From Paenibacillus radicis (ex Xue et al. 2023) (GTDB lineage: Bacteria > Bacillota > Bacilli > Paenibacillales > NBRC-103111): DNA of 64,000 nt. Each line of letters starts with the position of its first letter. The stretch's first letter is position 1. The stretch spans positions 124,001 through 188,000 of the forward strand of contig NZ_JANQBD010000009.1 in NCBI RefSeq assembly GCF_024722015.1, in the 5' to 3' direction. The translations under genes were made by a program, and so were the position numbers. Below, in pieces: positions 50,024 through 58,504 of the stretch. Below the pieces are notes generated by a model. That model was given only the letters and a program-made list of their open reading frames with translations, was not told where the DNA came from and ran no database searches.

Positions 50024-51772
50024 ATGCTCAAAGTTTCAAACTTAGCAGATTTTATGTCACAAATTCGCCAAATGGAGAATAATGCCTCTACTTTTGAAGC
50101 ATATGGTAATATTTATTTTTTGAAAAATTTTACGGTAGATAGAATTGATCCGTTTCTAAAGTACTATTTACTAAATGAAAAAATAAGGCCTAATATAGTA
50201 TACGGAACTTACGATAATATAACACAAGAGATACTGGATGATGGTTCAAGCCTTCATACAACTAACCCGGATGTTGTTGTGCTTTCGTTGATGCTCGAAA
50301 CATTTGATATGAGCTATAACCGTGAGGGTTGGAATTATGAGGAGACAAAAAAGTCATTAAAGTCCCTATATGAACTTATTGCCACCAAAACTAAATCCTT
50401 GCTTGCAATCAATACTTTTATTCCTCCTTTTTATAATGAAGCCGGACTTATTCGAAGTGTTCAAGACCGCTATCATCAAATGTTACTAATAAATCAATTT
50501 GTGCGTGATTATGCGGTAGAGCATAGCTCTCGCTTTTTCCTCATGGACTGGGAGCACATGATCCGTCAACTAGGTGAGCAGGAAAGCATAGATTATCGAT
50601 ATTGGTATACTTCCAAGGCTCCCTTTAAAAGCAGCTTTCAAAGCTTATACGCTTTAGAGATAACGAAAATCGTCAGAGCGCTTAAAGGAAAAACCAAGAA
50701 ATGTATTTTGCTTGATTGTGATAATACACTTTGGGGTGGAGTTGTCGGGGAAGACGGAGTAGAAGGAATCAAATTAGACAGCAATCATTATCCGGGAAAG
50801 GCATATTATGACTTCCAAAAAAGTGTGTTGAATCTAATTAAACGCGGTGTAATGGTAGGGCTAGTAAGTAAGAACAATGAAGAAGATGTCTGGGAGGTAC
50901 TAAGTTCTCACCCGGATTGTTTGATAAAAAAGTCAGATTTGGCAGTGTGGCGGATAAATTGGAATCAGAAAGACGAGAATATTGCATCCATTATTAAGCA
51001 ACTCAATATTGGTGAGGATAGTATTGTATTTGTTGACGATAATCCGATGGAATGTGAAATAGTAAGACGATTACTTCCAGAAGTTAGGGTGCTCCAAGTT
51101 CCTGAGAAACTGTATGAATATCCGAATATTCTTTATAAGGAAGGATTGTTTGACAAGATTACGGCAAGTCAAGAAGATCAGGATCGCACGAAAATGTATC
51201 AAGACGAGACTGCAAGAAAATCAGAGCAATCTAAATTTAGCAACTTAGAACAGTTCTTGTCTTCACTAGAGCTACAGGCAATAATCCATCCTGCAAAAAC
51301 GAATGAAATACAACGAATTGCACAATTAACACAAAAAACAAACCAGTTCAACGTTTCGACCAAAAGGTACTCTGAAGAGGAAATCAAGAATTTAACGGAA
51401 TATCCAAACTGTGTATACTCACTTAGAGTTCAAGATAAATTTGGCGATTATGGCTTGACAGGCGTATTCATTGCGAAGTTATCACAGAATATTGGATATA
51501 TTGACACCTATTTGTTAAGTTGCAGAGTACTTGGAAGGAATGTCGAACTTGCATTTATCCATCAGTGCATGAATGATATTGAGCAGATGTTTGGAATAAA
51601 AACATGGGAAGCAAGCTATGTACCTACGAAAAAAAATCAGCAAGTTTCAGATTTTTGGGATAGAATTGGCTTTGACTTAGAAAAAACTATTGATGATGAA
51701 AAAGTATATGGATTAATCAAGCCTAATAGAAAAGTGGAAAATATATCTTATATTAAGATTACGGAGGAATGA
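50024..51772 (+). CDS. FkbH-like HAD-IIIC protein (glyceryl-ACP-forming candidate)
   Basis: 582 aa. It has an N-terminal SGNH-like region (to about residue 220), a HAD-IIIC phosphatase domain with D231 and D233 in ILLDCDNTLWGG, FVDDNPMECEIVR and a C-terminal GNAT-like part (LQDKFGDYG type, then LLSCRVLGRNVE). FkbH enzymes take 1,3-bisphosphoglycerate, remove phosphate and load a glyceryl unit onto an ACP. The ATG at 50024 follows CAGGGAGAC; the two TTG codons before it are not needed. A dedicated ACP starts 3 bases after this stop. Confidence 0.85.
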   Translation: MLKVSNLADFMSQIRQMENNASTFEAYGNIYFLKNFTVDRIDPFLKYYLLNEKIRPNIVYGTYDNITQEILDDGSSLHTTNPDVVVLSLMLETFDMSYNREGWNYEETKKSLKSLYELIATKTKSLLAINTFIPPFYNEAGLIRSVQDRYHQMLLINQFVRDYAVEHSSRFFLMDWEHMIRQLGEQESIDYRYWYTSKAPFKSSFQSLYALEITKIVRALKGKTKKCILLDCDNTLWGGVVGEDGVEGIKLDSNHYPGKAYYDFQKSVLNLIKRGVMVGLVSKNNEEDVWEVLSSHPDCLIKKSDLAVWRINWNQKDENIASIIKQLNIGEDSIVFVDDNPMECEIVRRLLPEVRVLQVPEKLYEYPNILYKEGLFDKITASQEDQDRTKMYQDETARKSEQSKFSNLEQFLSSLELQAIIHPAKTNEIQRIAQLTQKTNQFNVSTKRYSEEEIKNLTEYPNCVYSLRVQDKFGDYGLTGVFIAKLSQNIGYIDTYLLSCRVLGRNVELAFIHQCMNDIEQMFGIKTWEASYVPTKKNQQVSDFWDRIGFDLEKTIDDEKVYGLIKPNRKVENISYIKITEE

Positions 51773-51774
51773 TC

Positions 51775-51996
51775 ATGGAACAAAGAATCAAAGAAGTAAT
51801 GAGCAAAGTGTTTGGTTTGAATATTGCGGCAATTAATGAAGACTCGTCTCCGGACACAATAGATGCATGGGATTCTATAAATCATATGACACTGATTTTA
51901 TCCCTGGAACAAGAGTTTGGCATCGAATTTAATGATGATGTACTAGACAACACGTTAGACTTTAGAAGTATTTTGAATTATTTATCCAAACATTAG
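51775..51996 (+). CDS. Acyl carrier protein
   Basis: A 73-aa acidic four-helix ACP with phosphopantetheine-accepting S34 in DAWDSINHMTLI, where primary-metabolism ACPs read DSLD. This makes it a specialised carrier and not the fatty-acid ACP. GGAGGA lies 6 bases before the ATG at 51775, while the ATG at 51769 touches the ribosome binding site. It is tightly linked to the FkbH-like gene, so it probably carries the glyceryl group that is then passed to the sugar. Confidence 0.9.
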   Translation: MEQRIKEVMSKVFGLNIAAINEDSSPDTIDAWDSINHMTLILSLEQEFGIEFNDDVLDNTLDFRSILNYLSKH

Positions 51997-52025
51997 GTTA
52001 GTCTATCTTGAAGTGGAGCAAAAAT

Positions 52026-52763
52026 ATGAAAATAAATGCTATTGTAGCCACTCGAATGACCTCATCACGATTGCCTGGTAAAGTTATGATGGATTTATAT
52101 GGTCAGCCGGCATTAGTTAGGTTAATAGAACGTCTCAGACAATCGAAATTTATTCAAAACATCGTAATTGCAACTACAACCAATAATGAGGACGATGTTA
52201 TTGAACAAACCGCAGCAGCTCAAAACGTACTATTTTACCGCGGAAGTGAAGAGGATGTCCTTGCACGCACTGTAGAGGCTGCTGAAGCAATTGATACGGA
52301 TTATATTGTACAAGTGACGAGCGATTGCCCGCTTATTGACGCGGAAACAATTGATACAGTTATCGGAAGAATGCTTGAGCATCCTTACTTGGACTATGTC
52401 GGTAATGATCTGATCAGAACGTATCCACTCGGATTCGGCGCGGAAATTTTCAGAACAAAGACATTATCCGAAATTAATAAAATTACCCAAGATGCTGCTG
52501 ATCGTGAGCATGTTTCTTTGTATATTTATGAGCGACCTGAAAAGTATAAACTCTCTAATGTGGAAGCACCTGTTTATCTGAGACACCCCGAATACCGTTT
52601 AACTTTAGATACAGTGGACGATTATAACCTGATCAAACATATTTTCGAGAAATTATATCCGTGTAAACAGCATTTTGGACTTTTTGATATTGTTAAATAT
52701 TTTCAAATCCATCCTGAGCTAGCTTTAATGAATAAACTCATCCAGCAAAAAAAGCCAAGGTAG
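52026..52763 (+). CDS. Cytidylyltransferase / SpsF-family protein, copy 1
   Basis: 245 aa. The N-terminal nucleotide-binding stretch INAIVATRMTSSRLPGKVMMDLYGQP and the motif VQVTSDCPLIDAETID are those of the SpsF/CMP-sugar synthetase family. Such proteins activate nonulosonic acids with CTP (PseF function) or act in spore-coat polysaccharide synthesis. The ATG at 52026 follows TGGAGC; a TTG at 52008 is less likely. A second copy is at 55889. Which of the two makes the CMP-sugar cannot be told from sequence. Confidence 0.82.
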   Translation: MKINAIVATRMTSSRLPGKVMMDLYGQPALVRLIERLRQSKFIQNIVIATTTNNEDDVIEQTAAAQNVLFYRGSEEDVLARTVEAAEAIDTDYIVQVTSDCPLIDAETIDTVIGRMLEHPYLDYVGNDLIRTYPLGFGAEIFRTKTLSEINKITQDAADREHVSLYIYERPEKYKLSNVEAPVYLRHPEYRLTLDTVDDYNLIKHIFEKLYPCKQHFGLFDIVKYFQIHPELALMNKLIQQKKPR

Positions 52764-52782
52764 ATCAGGAGGGCATAAAGGT

Positions 52783-53802
52783 ATGGACGGTTATTATAGA
52801 GGTAAGAAGATACTAATTATCGGAGGCACAGGTACAATTGGGAAGAGCCTACTACAGACCATGTTGTTGGATCGGCCCGACGTTATTAGAATATTAAGTC
52901 GGGATGAGTACAAACAATTTAAGTTACAGCAACAGTATTCCGAGTATACAAATATTCGTTATTTAATAGGCGACGTTAGAGATGCAGAGCGTGTGCAAAG
53001 AGCGATGCAGGATATTGATTATGTATTTCATGCAGCTGCAATGAAGCATGTTCCTTCGTGCGAATATAACCCGTTTGAAGCTGTTCAAACCAATATTATT
53101 GGCACACAAAATGTTATCCAAGCATCCTTAGCGGCAGGTGTAAAGAAAGTAATATTCACAAGCACAGATAAAGCGATTGCACCGACCAATACATACGGTG
53201 CTTCAAAATTAATGGCGGAACGATTAGTGGCATCTGCACAATACTCGAGAGGGTCTCGCGGGACTATATTTGCTGCGGTACGTTTCGGAAATGTTATGGG
53301 ATCTAGAGGATCGGTTATCCCCCTTTTTAAATCACAGATTGAAAGTAGAAGGGCGATAACGATTACAGATCCGAATATGAGCAGATTTATGATGACATTG
53401 AAACAAGCCACGGAATTAACATTGAAGGCCATGAGTTTTGCTCAGGGTGGAGAGATATTTGTTCTAAAAATGCCAGTTGTTCGTTTAAGCGATTTGGCAA
53501 ATGTTGTAATAGCTAAGATGGCCAATAAATTAGGGTTGTGTGGAGAAGAAGAAATAAAAGTAGAAAGTATAGGCCTACGTCCAGGAGAGAAAATGTATGA
53601 AGAACTCATGACGGTTGAAGAGTCTAAAATCGCAATTGAATTGCCTGATATGTATATTATAAGAAATGTATACTTCGACTATGTTGCTGCTTATGAGGGG
53701 GGCGTACCGGCGCCAATTCAAGAATACAGTTCTCATAAAGTTGAACGTGTTTCATTAGAGGAACTATCCGATATGATCAAAAGCACCGGCGTCTTTGAAT
53801 AG
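52783..53802 (+). CDS. PseB-like UDP-N-acetylglucosamine 4,6-dehydratase
   Basis: 339-aa short-chain dehydrogenase. Motifs are ILIIGGTGTIGKSLL (NAD binding), YVFHAAAMKHVPSCEYNPFEA and STDKAIAPTNTYGASKLMAE, which holds the active-site Asp-Lys and Tyr. This is the PseB/CapD group that converts UDP-GlcNAc to the 4-keto-6-deoxy sugar, the first step to pseudaminic acid. The lack of a membrane region distinguishes it from FlaA1-type long proteins. AGGAGGG lies about 10 bases before the ATG. Confidence 0.82.
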   Translation: MDGYYRGKKILIIGGTGTIGKSLLQTMLLDRPDVIRILSRDEYKQFKLQQQYSEYTNIRYLIGDVRDAERVQRAMQDIDYVFHAAAMKHVPSCEYNPFEAVQTNIIGTQNVIQASLAAGVKKVIFTSTDKAIAPTNTYGASKLMAERLVASAQYSRGSRGTIFAAVRFGNVMGSRGSVIPLFKSQIESRRAITITDPNMSRFMMTLKQATELTLKAMSFAQGGEIFVLKMPVVRLSDLANVVIAKMANKLGLCGEEEIKVESIGLRPGEKMYEELMTVEESKIAIELPDMYIIRNVYFDYVAAYEGGVPAPIQEYSSHKVERVSLEELSDMIKSTGVFE

Positions 53803-53826
53803 TCTTTAATCGAAAGAGAGCCGATA

Positions 53827-54807
53827 ATGAACATAAAAATATTAGTTGGCGCAAGTAAAAACATCGGATTAGGTCATCTCTCAAGATGCGGCATGCTTGC
53901 GTCTTTCATGGAACATAATGACTTGAAAATAGAGTTGTATGTTTTGAGGGATCCGTCCCCGGGTAACCAAGTTGAATTAAATTATCCAATAGTAACTTAC
54001 GAAGAGTTCTACCAACTATGCACAAGGAACTGTCCCGAAGCTATCATCTTCGACATGCCGTTACAAGTTCTGCGGTTGGAATTTATCCAAAAAATAAAAA
54101 AACTGGGTATTCAAACCATTATTTTTGATGATGATGGAGAACTATGCGATAAGGATTATTGCAGTATTCTTATCTCATGCAGTGTGAAGTTCTTGAATAT
54201 TGATTCAAATATTATCCGTAAAGGGCCGAACTATATCCTGCTGAATCCTTCTTTTCGTGAAATTAGGAAAAAAGAAAAATTAATTAATAACGAAATAAAG
54301 AAAGTGTTGCTTTCTTTCGGAGGATCTGATCCTAATCAGATAACACTTAAGGTGTTATCAATGTTTAGGGGTTTTTCTGACTACAGCTTTGATATTACAG
54401 TAGTTTTAGGAAAGTTATCTGATGAACTACCTCCAAATTTATTGGAAAGCCATCTTAATGTTAAGGTGTTACGTAATGTTTTAAATATGTCGGAGCAATT
54501 GGTTGATACAGATTTAGCTATACTCTCCGGTGGTATGACTATGTATGAAGCGTGTTGTGTTGGCACACCTGCAATCATCATTAGTCAAAATCAGCAGCAG
54601 AATCAAGAAGCCTCATATTTACATCAACAGGGTTGTGTTTTAAATGCTGGTATGCACGATCACATAACTGAACCTGTTTTGAACAAAGTTATTAAAGAGC
54701 TTCAGGACAAAAACGTTAGGATGCAACTTTCACAATACGCTGCACAGTTAGTGGATGGAGAAGGTCTTGCCAGGGTTACTAACATAGTCAAGGATGTGCT
54801 GAGATGA
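53827..54807 (+). CDS. PseG-like UDP-sugar hydrolase
   Basis: 326 aa. PseG removes UDP from UDP-2,4-diacetamido-2,4,6-trideoxy-altrose. Motifs are the N-terminal KNIGLGHLSRCGMLAS with the catalytic-type His, VLLSFGGSDPNQITLKVL in the GT-B C-terminal half, and AILSGGMTMYEACCVGTP. It resembles the nucleotide-binding part of MurG-like transferases, as PseG does. There is a 24-base gap after the dehydratase gene, and the following aminotransferase starts in its stop codon. Confidence 0.8.
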   Translation: MNIKILVGASKNIGLGHLSRCGMLASFMEHNDLKIELYVLRDPSPGNQVELNYPIVTYEEFYQLCTRNCPEAIIFDMPLQVLRLEFIQKIKKLGIQTIIFDDDGELCDKDYCSILISCSVKFLNIDSNIIRKGPNYILLNPSFREIRKKEKLINNEIKKVLLSFGGSDPNQITLKVLSMFRGFSDYSFDITVVLGKLSDELPPNLLESHLNVKVLRNVLNMSEQLVDTDLAILSGGMTMYEACCVGTPAIIISQNQQQNQEASYLHQQGCVLNAGMHDHITEPVLNKVIKELQDKNVRMQLSQYAAQLVDGEGLARVTNIVKDVLR

Positions 54808-55892
54808 TTCCTTTAGTTGCACCCAGAATGGAAGACGATGACATTCAAATATTCAGGTTATATCATGGGCCACAGGAAAAACTGACACAGTATGTACAGC
54901 AATTCGAAGAAAAATTTTTAACATATATCGGGAAAAAATATGCTTTAGCCGTGAACTCGGGGACATCTGCATTGCATCTAGCGTTGCTCGGGCTAGAGAT
55001 TGTGCCCGGCGATGAAGTGATCATACCATCGTATACTTGTACTGCATTATTAAACGCAATCCTTTATGTACAAGCTATCCCCATTCTTGTGGACTGTGAA
55101 TTTGACGTTTCCAATTCTCTTTATACATTATCGGTCGAGAAAGTGAAACACTGTATTACCTCCAAATCTAAAGCAATTATTTTTCCTCATATGTTTGGTA
55201 AAGCAACTGTTATTGAACCTTACTTACAGTTTGGTTTACCTGTTATAGAAGACGGCACATTATCTTTAGGAGCAGTTGATGTATATGGTAGCCGAGTCGG
55301 TTCTAAAGGCACGCTATCTATTTTTTCAGTTCATGAGTCTAAAATGATCTCCGCCATATCTGGAGGTATCCTGCTTACGGATGATGAAAAGATTTTTTTT
55401 CGAATGAAAGATTATTTGGAGAACAGTGACCATGAGAAAGTTTACTCTGTTAGATATAATTACACATTGCCTTCAATAAATGCGGCTCTAGGAATAAATC
55501 AACTTGGAAAAATTGATAGTTTTATTCATCGACGCAGATATCTTGCAAATTATTACTCACAACGCTTGTCGTCATATGAGTGTATAGAACTTCCCAAGGT
55601 AACAGAGGATAATGTATTTTTTCGATTTATGATTAGATTGAAGAATGGGATAAGACCTGAGGATGTATTAAAATATGGAGAGTCAAAGGGTATTCAGTTT
55701 GGAAGAGGGGTTTACCCGCCGCTGCATCGATATTTAAATCAAGATCAAGATTTATTTCTGAATTCTGAAGCAGCAGTTCAATCCGTCATTTCTATTCCTA
55801 CACATCCTTCTATTGCAAATAACGAAGCTGAGTACATAATGGATGTATTGGAAGAACTGTTACAGAATAGGAAAAGTGGTGAATTGGTGTGA
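54804..55892 (+). CDS. DegT-family sugar aminotransferase, copy 2
   Basis: 362-aa PLP enzyme. YALAVNSGTSALHLALLGLEIVPGDEVIIPS is the substrate region and K180 (SIFSVHESKMISAISGG) is the PLP lysine. In place of the usual EDAAQ/EDCAQ the aspartate loop reads VIEDGTLSLGA. It is coupled to the PseG-like gene by ATGA overlap and to the next gene by a 4-base overlap. It could serve the 4-keto sugar of the local dehydratase or a second sugar branch. Confidence 0.82.
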   Translation: MIPLVAPRMEDDDIQIFRLYHGPQEKLTQYVQQFEEKFLTYIGKKYALAVNSGTSALHLALLGLEIVPGDEVIIPSYTCTALLNAILYVQAIPILVDCEFDVSNSLYTLSVEKVKHCITSKSKAIIFPHMFGKATVIEPYLQFGLPVIEDGTLSLGAVDVYGSRVGSKGTLSIFSVHESKMISAISGGILLTDDEKIFFRMKDYLENSDHEKVYSVRYNYTLPSINAALGINQLGKIDSFIHRRRYLANYYSQRLSSYECIELPKVTEDNVFFRFMIRLKNGIRPEDVLKYGESKGIQFGRGVYPPLHRYLNQDQDLFLNSEAAVQSVISIPTHPSIANNEAEYIMDVLEELLQNRKSGELV

Positions 55893-56614
55893 AAGTAGTA
55901 GGTATTATTCAGGCCCGTACAGGTTCGACACGTTTACCAAGCAAAGTACTAATGCCGCTAGGAAACAGAACTGTTTTAGAGGTTGTTATTGAAAGAGTAA
56001 GAGCGGCTTGTAATTTAGACCAAGTTATTGTTGCAACAACCGTGGAACCGAGAGACCAAGGAATTGCAGAGCTTTGCGAGAGATTGAATATACTTTGTAC
56101 AAGGGGGTCAGAGTCCGATGTGCTTGAAAGGTATTATCAATCGGCAAAACAATATGGTGCGGATGCCATTATTCGAGTAACATCCGATTGTCCCTTAGTG
56201 GATTCGAATACTATCGATGAAATAGTTCGGATTCATAGGGCGTTACCCCATTATGATTATATTTTAAAAGATAAGATGCCCATTGGACTTACATCGGAGT
56301 TATTTACTATGAAAGCTCTGGAAGACGCATTTATGAACATGAACGCTGATCACCACCGCGAGCATATCGTCACTGCTTTTACGGAATATACAGATCGCTA
56401 TCGAAGCTTTATATACGAATGTCCTGGATTATTAAATAATCCTCAGCTAAGATTAACATTAGATACGCGTGAAGATTATGAACTATTGAGTACATTATTT
56501 CATGTTTTTAGCGAATCCGCCCCGTTAATTTCTGTAACAGAAGTTGTTGCATTTATGAATAACCAACCCGAGCTAAAGGCCTTAAACGATTCTACAAAAA
56601 ACAGCCTTCCATAG
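55889..56614 (+). CDS. Cytidylyltransferase / SpsF-family protein, copy 2
   Basis: 241 aa. VVGIIQARTGSTRLPSKVLMPLG, TRGSESDVLERYYQSA and VTSDCPLVDSNTIDEIV fit the SpsF family better than copy 1. The GTG start overlaps the preceding stop. One of the two copies probably makes the CMP-nonulosonate used by the Maf transferase; the second may activate another acid or be redundant. Confidence 0.82.
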   Translation: MKVVGIIQARTGSTRLPSKVLMPLGNRTVLEVVIERVRAACNLDQVIVATTVEPRDQGIAELCERLNILCTRGSESDVLERYYQSAKQYGADAIIRVTSDCPLVDSNTIDEIVRIHRALPHYDYILKDKMPIGLTSELFTMKALEDAFMNMNADHHREHIVTAFTEYTDRYRSFIYECPGLLNNPQLRLTLDTREDYELLSTLFHVFSESAPLISVTEVVAFMNNQPELKALNDSTKNSLP

Positions 56615-56631
56615 AAGGGTAAGGAGAGTAC

Positions 56632-57297
56632 ATGTACATCGACATTCATCAAAAGAAATGGGACCAATTACACGAAAAAAATCAATTTCGTTTAAAGTAT
56701 CCGAATGAAATGGTTATTCGATTTATTAGGGGGAATTTCCCTAGTCCTGCAGAATCCCATGTATTAGACTTGGGATGCGGGGCAGGAAGACATGTCATTT
56801 GTTTAGCGTCGGAAGGCTATCGAATGACGGGCATCGATTTTTCAAAACCTGGGTTGGATTACACTCAAGGAATTCTTCATTCGTTAAATTTAGAAGCTCA
56901 GCTAGTACAGGGCTCAATCACCGAGTTACCCTTTGAGAACGGATGTTTTGATGGGATAATCTCGTTTAGTGTTATTTATTATTTTACAACTTCGGATATA
57001 AAAGAAATTATATCTGAAATGTACCGTGTCCTTAAAAAGGGTGGAAAGGCTTTTCTTGTTGTTAGAGCTACTGATGATAAAAGATATGGACAAGGTGAAA
57101 AAGTAGAAAATAATACGTTTATGTTGAATACTAATCACACTAATGAAGAAGGTTTAATAATGCATTTCTTTGATGAAGAGGAAGTTAGGGGATTGTTTTC
57201 TTCCTTTTCACATGTGAGCGTGGGCTTTACAAAGGAAAGCATGAGCAGTACAAATGAGAAGTATAATTCGGATTTATTAATAACTGTTGTCAAATGA
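56632..57297 (+). CDS. Class I SAM-dependent methyltransferase, copy 3
   Basis: 221 aa. Motif I is VLDLGCGAGRHVICLASEGY, followed by GIDFSKPGLDYTQ, FENGCFDGIISFSVIYYFTTSD and RVLKKGGKAFLVV. It is of the methyltransferase-11 type. No membrane segment or partner domain. Together with the genes at 44508 and 49087 it gives the island three different methyltransferases; the acceptor is not known. Confidence 0.8.
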   Translation: MYIDIHQKKWDQLHEKNQFRLKYPNEMVIRFIRGNFPSPAESHVLDLGCGAGRHVICLASEGYRMTGIDFSKPGLDYTQGILHSLNLEAQLVQGSITELPFENGCFDGIISFSVIYYFTTSDIKEIISEMYRVLKKGGKAFLVVRATDDKRYGQGEKVENNTFMLNTNHTNEEGLIMHFFDEEEVRGLFSSFSHVSVGFTKESMSSTNEKYNSDLLITVVK

Positions 57298-57310
57298 GTG
57301 GAGTTTTAAA

Positions 57311-58501
57311 ATGAAAAAATTGCTGGTACTTGGTGCAAGCCGTCTGCAAATACCAATATTAAAAAAAGCAAAAGAAATGGGAATTTATACAATAGCTGTA
57401 GATTGGGATTCATTAGCACCAGGCAAAAGTGAAGCGGATGAGTTTCATCAAATAAGCACTAATGACGTAAAGAAGCTCCATTTATTCGCAAAAGAATTGA
57501 TGATTGACGGAATAATTACAAACTCGGATTTTCCCATGAGAACCGTGAGTGTTATTTCACGCGAACTAAGATTGAACGCAATTTCACCTATTTCAGCTCT
57601 ATTAACAACTAATAAGCTACTGCTCAGGGAAGTATTACATGAGTCAGGCATAACAGGGCCTAAATTTGCTAAAGTCTCTTCCATTAGTGATGTTTTCTTC
57701 AAGTCGGAAGAATTAGGCTTTCCTTTTATCTTGAAGCCTGTGGATTCTTCCGCAAGTAGAGGAGTTTATTTAATCCAGAATCATCAAGGGATAGAATATG
57801 CGTATGAGAAGGCTATCCAATATGCTAAAAATAAGATATTAATTGCTGAAGAATATATTTCAGGCAGAGAATTTTCGGTGGAAAGTATTACTTATGAGAA
57901 TAACACCGATATTATTGCAATTACAGAGAAGATAACCTCAGGACCACCAAATTTTGTTGAAACTGGTCACATTATTCCGGCTAATATCACATTAAGTGAG
58001 GGCGAATCAATAAATGAACTCATTAGAAGTTCAATTAATGCACTAGGAATAAATAATGCAATCACTCATGCCGAAGTGAAAGTAAATCCAGAAGGTTGCT
58101 TTATTATAGAAATTGGTCCTAGATTAGGAGGGGATTATATATCCACCGATTTAGTTCCACTAGCAACTGGATATGACCTAGTGGAAAACGCCGTTCGAAT
58201 GGCTATGAATTATGAAATGAGATCTTTTCCAAAACTAAATCGTGCAGCCTGCATAGGATTTATGGTAGCTCCACCAGGTATTTTGCAAAAAATAGAAGGG
58301 TTGCCCTCTGAGGCTTCACCTGAATTAGTACGAATGGAGTTGTTTGTGAAAGAAGGACAAAGCATTAATAGTCTAAGAAGTAGTCTGGATCGTTTAGGAT
58401 ACATTCTTGTGGAAGGAAGCTCAAACGAAGAAGTTAAAAATAAAATAGAAAATCTGAGTGCTGGTATTAAATTTCATGTCACTGAATTGAACGGAGGATG
58501 A
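57311..58501 (+). CDS. ATP-grasp ligase
   Basis: 396 aa. An N-terminal pre-ATP-grasp Rossmann part (LLVLGASRLQIPILKKAKEMG) is followed by the ATP-grasp core with LGFPFILKPVDSSASRGVYLI, ILIAEEYISGREFSVE and VNPEGCFIIEIGPRLGGDYI. Such enzymes join a carboxylate to an amine or similar through an acyl phosphate. Here it could attach an amino acid to an amino sugar or activate a carboxylate; no member with a known role is close enough to decide. The ATG at 57311 follows GTGGAG by 7 bases. Confidence 0.78.
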   Translation: MKKLLVLGASRLQIPILKKAKEMGIYTIAVDWDSLAPGKSEADEFHQISTNDVKKLHLFAKELMIDGIITNSDFPMRTVSVISRELRLNAISPISALLTTNKLLLREVLHESGITGPKFAKVSSISDVFFKSEELGFPFILKPVDSSASRGVYLIQNHQGIEYAYEKAIQYAKNKILIAEEYISGREFSVESITYENNTDIIAITEKITSGPPNFVETGHIIPANITLSEGESINELIRSSINALGINNAITHAEVKVNPEGCFIIEIGPRLGGDYISTDLVPLATGYDLVENAVRMAMNYEMRSFPKLNRAACIGFMVAPPGILQKIEGLPSEASPELVRMELFVKEGQSINSLRSSLDRLGYILVEGSSNEEVKNKIENLSAGIKFHVTELNGG

Positions 58502-58504
58502 GTC

